This document shows positions 60,221 to 64,000 of a DNA stretch of 64,000 bases, piece after piece; position 1 is the first letter of the stretch, and each line of letters opens with the position of its first letter. The notes under the pieces were generated by a model. The model was given only the letters and a program-made list of their open reading frames with translations. It did not search any database and was not told the DNA's origin. The translations under genes and the position numbers were made by a program. The stretch comes from Bacillus_BA songklensis (GTDB lineage: Bacteria; Bacillota; Bacilli; Bacillales; Bacillaceae_H): positions 771,062 to 835,061 of the forward strand of contig NZ_JBHRZT010000072.1 in the NCBI RefSeq assembly GCF_042649685.1, in the 5' to 3' direction.

Positions 60221-60309
60221 TTTCCTCCCCCATTTCACTCTACAAAATATACTTTATATTTTTTGGTAAACCAAGATTTCATCAGAATGACAAAGACTTG
60301 ATACCCCTC

Positions 60310-61269
60310 TTACAAAATAAACCCCTTCTGAAGTGCCTGGAACATTTCTCCGTTTAAATCTTTTCCAATAAATACAAACATGGATTTCTCATCATGATTT
60401 TGCTCCACTGTTGTAAAGCGCACGCGCTTGTCCGCATATTGCACATGAGTAAGGTGTAATTCTCCTGTTAGGCGAATAAGGCCTTTTGCACGAATAACTT
60501 CATTCGGCAAGTTGCATAACCAACTTGTTAACGCTTGCTTATCCACTATTGGTACATGTTCGAGCTTCACCGTTTGAATGGTACCATGGTGTGAATGGTG
60601 ATGGTCGTGATCAGAGTGATGATCTGTTTGATGTAAATGGATGATGTCCATTCTTCTTTTCCATAACTCTTTATCATCAATGTGACCGTATGTGGTCGTA
60701 ACAACTGGTGTTTCACTGTTTTTCAATGAATCTATTTTTTTATGAATCTTCTGTAGTAGTTTATGATCAACACAATCTACTTTATTCAATAAAATAAAGG
60801 AAGAATACATCACTTGCTCTTTTAATAGAGTGCGAATCTCTTTTGAACTTGAAAAAACACTTAAATATTCCAGAAAATGACTCACATCTACTACACCAAT
60901 GACAGATTCAACATGGAACACTTTTTCCATTGTGCTATGAGCAAATACTTCCACAATTTCAAGTGGATGTGCTACACCTGTTCCCTCAATTAGCAATACA
61001 TCAATTGGCTCTCTTTCATGTTGGACAATCAGTCCCTCAAGTGTTTGGCGCAAATCATCTTGAATCGTACAACAAATACATCCGTTTAAAAGTTCAATCA
61101 CTTGTTGATTATGAAATAAATGTGTTTCAACATTTACAGCCCCCAGTTCATTCAAAATGACAGCCACTTTTTTGTTTTCCCGTTTGCATTGTTCAATCAT
61201 TTTCAACAAAACGGTTGTTTTCCCACTTCCCAAAAAACCACTTACTACATATACGGGTATTTTTTTCAT
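60310..61269 (-). CDS. CobW/COG0523 GTPase with His-rich metal segment
   Basis: 319 residues from ATG 61269; a GTG 12 bases earlier sits inside the RBS. Walker A GFLGSGKTTV (11-20), CxCC in NGCICCTIQDD (~62-72), NKVD, and a His/Asp stretch HHSDHDHHHSHHG that could hold zinc. C-terminal CobW domain RAKGLIRLTG. First gene of the operon with the permease and TIGR03943 protein; a Zur-like box precedes it. It probably loads or buffers zinc. Confidence 0.92.
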   Translation of the reverse strand: MKKIPVYVVSGFLGSGKTTVLLKMIEQCKRENKKVAVILNELGAVNVETHLFHNQQVIELLNGCICCTIQDDLRQTLEGLIVQHEREPIDVLLIEGTGVAHPLEIVEVFAHSTMEKVFHVESVIGVVDVSHFLEYLSVFSSSKEIRTLLKEQVMYSSFILLNKVDCVDHKLLQKIHKKIDSLKNSETPVVTTTYGHIDDKELWKRRMDIIHLHQTDHHSDHDHHHSHHGTIQTVKLEHVPIVDKQALTSWLCNLPNEVIRAKGLIRLTGELHLTHVQYADKRVRFTTVEQNHDEKSMFVFIGKDLNGEMFQALQKGFIL

Positions 61270-61305
61270 CCCTTTAACCACTCCTTGCTATCATTATGAT
61301 TTTTT

Positions 61306-61325
61306 AAACGTAACAATTACGATTT
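61306..61325. promoter_or_regulatory. Zur-like box upstream of the cobW-permease operon
   Basis: aaacgtaacaattacgattt (61306-61325) has one perfect (attacgattt) and one near half-site; a further aaatcgtac half-site follows at 61326. Confidence 0.75.
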
Positions 61326-61570
61326 AAATCGTACAAGTCCACTACATATGTATAATTACAATGACAAACTATTCGTGTAACATATTGAACATATAAAAAC
61401 ACCTTTGTATTGTATCAATGCATGTCTTTTATGTAAAGAAGGACAGGAAAGTCTTAAAACTGGTTATGAAGTAAAAATCTAGGAGATAGGAACATAATCA
61501 GAAAGTAATAAAAAAGAAATGTATATAGTATTTATTTCTAGTTAACATACTTCTCAACAATTAAAAAGAA

Positions 61571-61600
61571 GCTTAGACTTTATTAAATCTAAGCATCTTT
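61571..61600 (-). terminator. Terminator of the small ORF at 61611
   Basis: gcttaga / tctaagc stem (61571-61577, 61588-61594), then T5 on the minus strand. Confidence 0.6.
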
Positions 61601-61610
61601 CAATACCCAT

Positions 61611-61755
61611 CTATCTTCGTCGTTTTTTGATTTTTCTTGCAGTAATTTCTTGAATGTTTCCTTCGTTATATTGGATTTCACTGCTTTTTTTTACTAATTT
61701 AATCCACTCTTTAGGAACATTTTGATCAATCTCTTCTCTCGTATTCGAGTTTCCC
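61611..61755 (-). CDS. Small basic protein of unknown function, start unclear
   Basis: About 45 codons: NSNTREEIDQNVPKEWIKLV KKSSEIQYNEGNIQEITARK IKKRRR then TAG. An aggagggg lies just upstream, but no ATG/GTG/TTG occurs between it and the conserved-looking part, so a rare start or a lost start is needed. A terminator follows, which argues for transcription. The E-W-I/V-L-K pattern recalls SinI-type peptides, but the match is weak. Confidence 0.35.
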
Positions 61756-61947
61756 CTCCTTTTTCAGGCTATTCTATCAAAAGTAAGAGATGCATATTCT
61801 ATATAACGGCAGTTAATCTATATACCATACTGATACACATTCTCTTTTTTAGATTTATAATATCAGTATTTCCAAGTATTATAGATTTCTGGCACTAGAA
61901 CCCTCTTTTGGACAAAAAGGAAATATGTTAGTAAGAGAGGATTTATA

Positions 61948-63609
61948 TTAAAAAAACTCACTGATCGTATACGTCACTTCCAAAATACCAAAGGTACAAA
62001 CAATTGAAGTTAGGAATTGCTGATAAACAAACTTTGCAGCTGATTTCAGACCAAACTCCTTCCAAATTGTTAGCATTGTGACAAGGCAAGATGTCATCGT
62101 AGATGCTAAAAAAACCAACATAAATAACTGAGCATCGGATAATTGTGTAAATAGTGTTCCATTACCTTCATTAAAGACTAAAATACCATCCTTACGAATG
62201 ATAGAAAATGCCAATCCTAATGCAGCTTCCGCAGGCAATTGTAGACGATCTAACAATGGTAAAAATAAATAAGAGAAATACTCAATGGCTCCTATAAAAT
62301 GCAGAATACTAGCTATGAAACATATAAGAATAAAAATTGGCATGGCCTGTGTAAAAAATTGTTTTAGATTACTTCTTAATTTGAAGGAGAATCCTTTAAT
62401 AGTAGGTTTTTGGAGAAAGCTCCTTCTTAAACTTACAACAGAACTTGAAGCTGAGTTATTCTTGTGCCAGATTCTTGAATGAAGAACTCCGCCTAAAAAC
62501 AGGACAAGGATGTAAGGAAAGAACATCCAAGTATTGTTAGCTGAATTGAAGATAGACAATGTTGCTCCAATTTGGTAGCTGCACGCAGATCCAAACGAAA
62601 TGAATGATACACACTGTTTCCTCGTACATAAGCTGCAACTGCGACTTTGAAATACAGCTACTACATTACATCCAAATCCAGAAATGATAGGAACAAGATC
62701 TCTTCCATTCAGCCCAATTTTTCGTAAATATGGATCCAACACATCTATTATGCGATCTTTCAAGCCCGTTTCATCAGCAAGTGCTGTACTACATCCAATC
62801 AAAAATACGACTGGGAATGCCCAAATAAATGAATAAACCCCTAAAGATAAAACACCGAAGTCGCCAACAAATATCTCCTCTATGAAAGGATGACGTTGAC
62901 TAAATAAACTAGTTAAAGGTTTGATAAACCACCTATCAAATAATGGTTGCGTGTAAGCTGAAATGAAATAGGCTGTAATAACAGGCAATAGAAACATACT
63001 AATTAAACTTATTATAGCCACTACCGGACCAACTAATGGATAATCAAAAATCAATTCTTTTGGTTCAACCTTTTCAAGATCTACCTCCAATAGATATTGA
63101 ATTTTCTCATATGAAAGGTTTTTTTGCCCGTTTAACAGCTCCATTATTTGCTGAATAATAGCAGCTGACAGATTTCTAGTATCTACTATAAATAGTGGAA
63201 GTTTATGAGTAATGATAGCCTGACTCAATAGTTGTTTACTCTTCTTTGTCATCTTATCTGCATGAGTAGCTACAATCATAACTCGTCTTTGTTTATTTTG
63301 AATAAGGGGGTAAAGCTTAGCAAGTTCCTCTTGTAAGTGAGTTCCTCTAACAACGACAATGATATTCGTCGATTTCTCCACTTCGTTTAACGTCATTTGA
63401 TTAGTGATTGACTCTGAAAAATTTAAGCCAGGCGAGTCTACAAGAATTTGGCCATTCACATGATTTAAACGTATACTATACGTCGAACCCTTGACATTTG
63501 TCTCTTCCCCGACATCCTCTCCACTTAATCGTGAAAATAAAGTTGATTTACCTGATGATTCAAACCCTAATAGGAGACTTCTTGAAGTGGTTTCTGCCTG
63601 AACTAACAT
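61948..63609 (-). CDS. feoB: FeoB-like ferrous iron / divalent metal transporter
   Basis: 553 residues from ATG 63609 (gagg 10 bases upstream). N-terminal G domain is diverged: G1 GFESSGKST (canonical GxPNxGKT), G3 DSPGL, G4 ATHADK. Transmembrane core with two Gate-like repeats, PIISGFGCNVVAVFQSRSCS LCTRKQC and a longer C-terminal set. The usual GFGCN-P-A-I-M-T-R motif has Val for Pro. ~70 residues shorter than typical FeoB. No feoA. Overlaps the upstream partial gene by a few bases. Iron or zinc specificity cannot be decided. Confidence 0.85.
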   Translation of the reverse strand: MLVQAETTSRSLLLGFESSGKSTLFSRLSGEDVGEETNVKGSTYSIRLNHVNGQILVDSPGLNFSESITNQMTLNEVEKSTNIIVVVRGTHLQEELAKLYPLIQNKQRRVMIVATHADKMTKKSKQLLSQAIITHKLPLFIVDTRNLSAAIIQQIMELLNGQKNLSYEKIQYLLEVDLEKVEPKELIFDYPLVGPVVAIISLISMFLLPVITAYFISAYTQPLFDRWFIKPLTSLFSQRHPFIEEIFVGDFGVLSLGVYSFIWAFPVVFLIGCSTALADETGLKDRIIDVLDPYLRKIGLNGRDLVPIISGFGCNVVAVFQSRSCSLCTRKQCVSFISFGSACSYQIGATLSIFNSANNTWMFFPYILVLFLGGVLHSRIWHKNNSASSSVVSLRRSFLQKPTIKGFSFKLRSNLKQFFTQAMPIFILICFIASILHFIGAIEYFSYLFLPLLDRLQLPAEAALGLAFSIIRKDGILVFNEGNGTLFTQLSDAQLFMLVFLASTMTSCLVTMLTIWKEFGLKSAAKFVYQQFLTSIVCTFGILEVTYTISEFF

Positions 63610-64000
63610 TCGCACTTAACCTCACAACAAGATAAATCATCCAAAAACATTTGATTCCGTCTGTATTTTTCAAACACTTCTTCTTTATATGGAATGTTAT
63701 TCCGTTCAAGAATCTCTTTTGCCACAATAGCAAAGCGCTGACGGAACTTATAAATGAAGCAAAAGATAACTTGTTTATGTCTAACATTTGGTCCAAGCAA
63801 GAAAAGATTCGATGTAATGGTTGACTCGTCCTGCTCTGTTAAAGCAGGAACACCATCCTCTCCCCACTCAAACAAGGATTGGATTTGGTTTGCTCCAGAT
63901 AAGTTATCATGAACGAAACTAGCCCCTTGCTCGTAATACCGTAGGTTAATTTGGTTAAAATGTGTACTGGAAAATACAAACCAAATCAGAGCTACATTAC
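63603..64000 (-). CDS. FAD/NAD(P)-binding oxidoreductase-like protein, C-terminal part (partial)
   Basis: Open to the right window edge. Readable part: ALIWFVFSSTHFNQINLRYY, EQGASFVHDNLSG, LFEWGEDGVPALTEQDESTI TSNLFLLGPNVRHKQVIFCF IYKFRQRFAIVAKEILERN, ending DDLSCCEVKCEC. The N-LFL-GP-VRH pattern and overall shape suit the C-terminal region of FAD-dependent oxidoreductases. A Cys-rich tail (CCEVKCEC) may bind metal. It overlaps the feoB-like start, so they are co-translated and may form a metal-reducing/uptake pair. Confidence 0.5.
   Translation of the reverse strand, partial: NVALIWFVFSSTHFNQINLRYYEQGASFVHDNLSGANQIQSLFEWGEDGVPALTEQDESTITSNLFLLGPNVRHKQVIFCFIYKFRQRFAIVAKEILERNNIPYKEEVFEKYRRNQMFLDDLSCCEVKCEC

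Noticed and set aside
60595..60640. Possible repeat array in the CobW gene
   Set aside because: It is the codon run for the His/Asp-rich metal segment.

Overview
The window looks like a chromosomal, draft-assembled segment of a low-GC Bacillaceae genome (Bacillus or a close relative). I base this on AGGAGG-type ribosome binding sites, frequent GTG/TTG starts, and recognisable Bacillus families (YdjO, YhcV, YobN, YoaS/YozG, IS4Bsu1-like and IS630 elements). A run of N from about 29675 to 29884 marks an assembly gap. No rRNA or tRNA gene was seen.

Layout. 1-2.6 kb: the 3' part of an HTH/PBP-like regulator, a small secreted protein, then a graveyard of tetR, RND-efflux and methyltransferase fragments. 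2.9-4.2 kb: a complete ftsZ away from the division cluster. 4.9-10.8 kb: an HslV/proteasome-like Ntn-hydrolase, a CYP152 fatty-acid peroxygenase, a serine resolvase preceded by a three-dyad res-like site, and a yoaS-yozG-DUF4153 membrane operon. 11.4-22.4 kb: a potassium/cation block with a CPA antiporter, a CBS protein, kdpFABC, and a kdpD-like gene made of two tandem KdpD-USP sensor modules without a kinase. A c-di-AMP (ydaO) riboswitch precedes kdp, and a second, orphan ydaO riboswitch lies 1 kb away on the other strand. 22.6-28 kb: an alpha/beta hydrolase, then a conjugation-module remnant (VirB6-like and two partners) cut by a decayed IS630. 28.4-34.2 kb: CBS protein YhcV, an XRE regulator/membrane-protein pair with the assembly gap, an ABC exporter, a ferritin-like gene with an in-frame TAG, and a second res-like palindrome cluster.

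34.2-42.3 kb is a persulfide/sulfane-sulfur detoxification island. It holds CstR (Cys31/Cys60), three TusA domains, two DsrE proteins, several rhodaneses, two rhodanese-MBL persulfide-dioxygenase-type proteins, a TauE exporter and a thioredoxin. TACC...GGTA palindromes recur in front of many of its transcription units. 42.6-50.6 kb: YdjO, a truncated IS630, a chimeric response-regulator remnant, a PepSY/FixH deletion scar, nosD-nosL-nosY-nosF without nosZ, a GNAT enzyme and ABC/MATE fragments. 50.6-56.4 kb: a YobN-type amine oxidase, a divergent AraC/EamA pair, an acetyltransferase and an internally deleted IS4 copy. 56.4-64 kb: a zinc-starvation block with zinc-free L33, two CobW GTPases, and a permease plus TIGR03943 pair behind Zur-like boxes. 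A FeoB-like transporter with an oxidoreductase-like partner runs off the right edge.

A family of short intergenic repeats with a CAATCGGGCGC core is scattered through the window. Several regions carry deletion scars beside insertion sequences, so this is a plastic part of the genome with intact stress and metal modules embedded in decayed mobile DNA.
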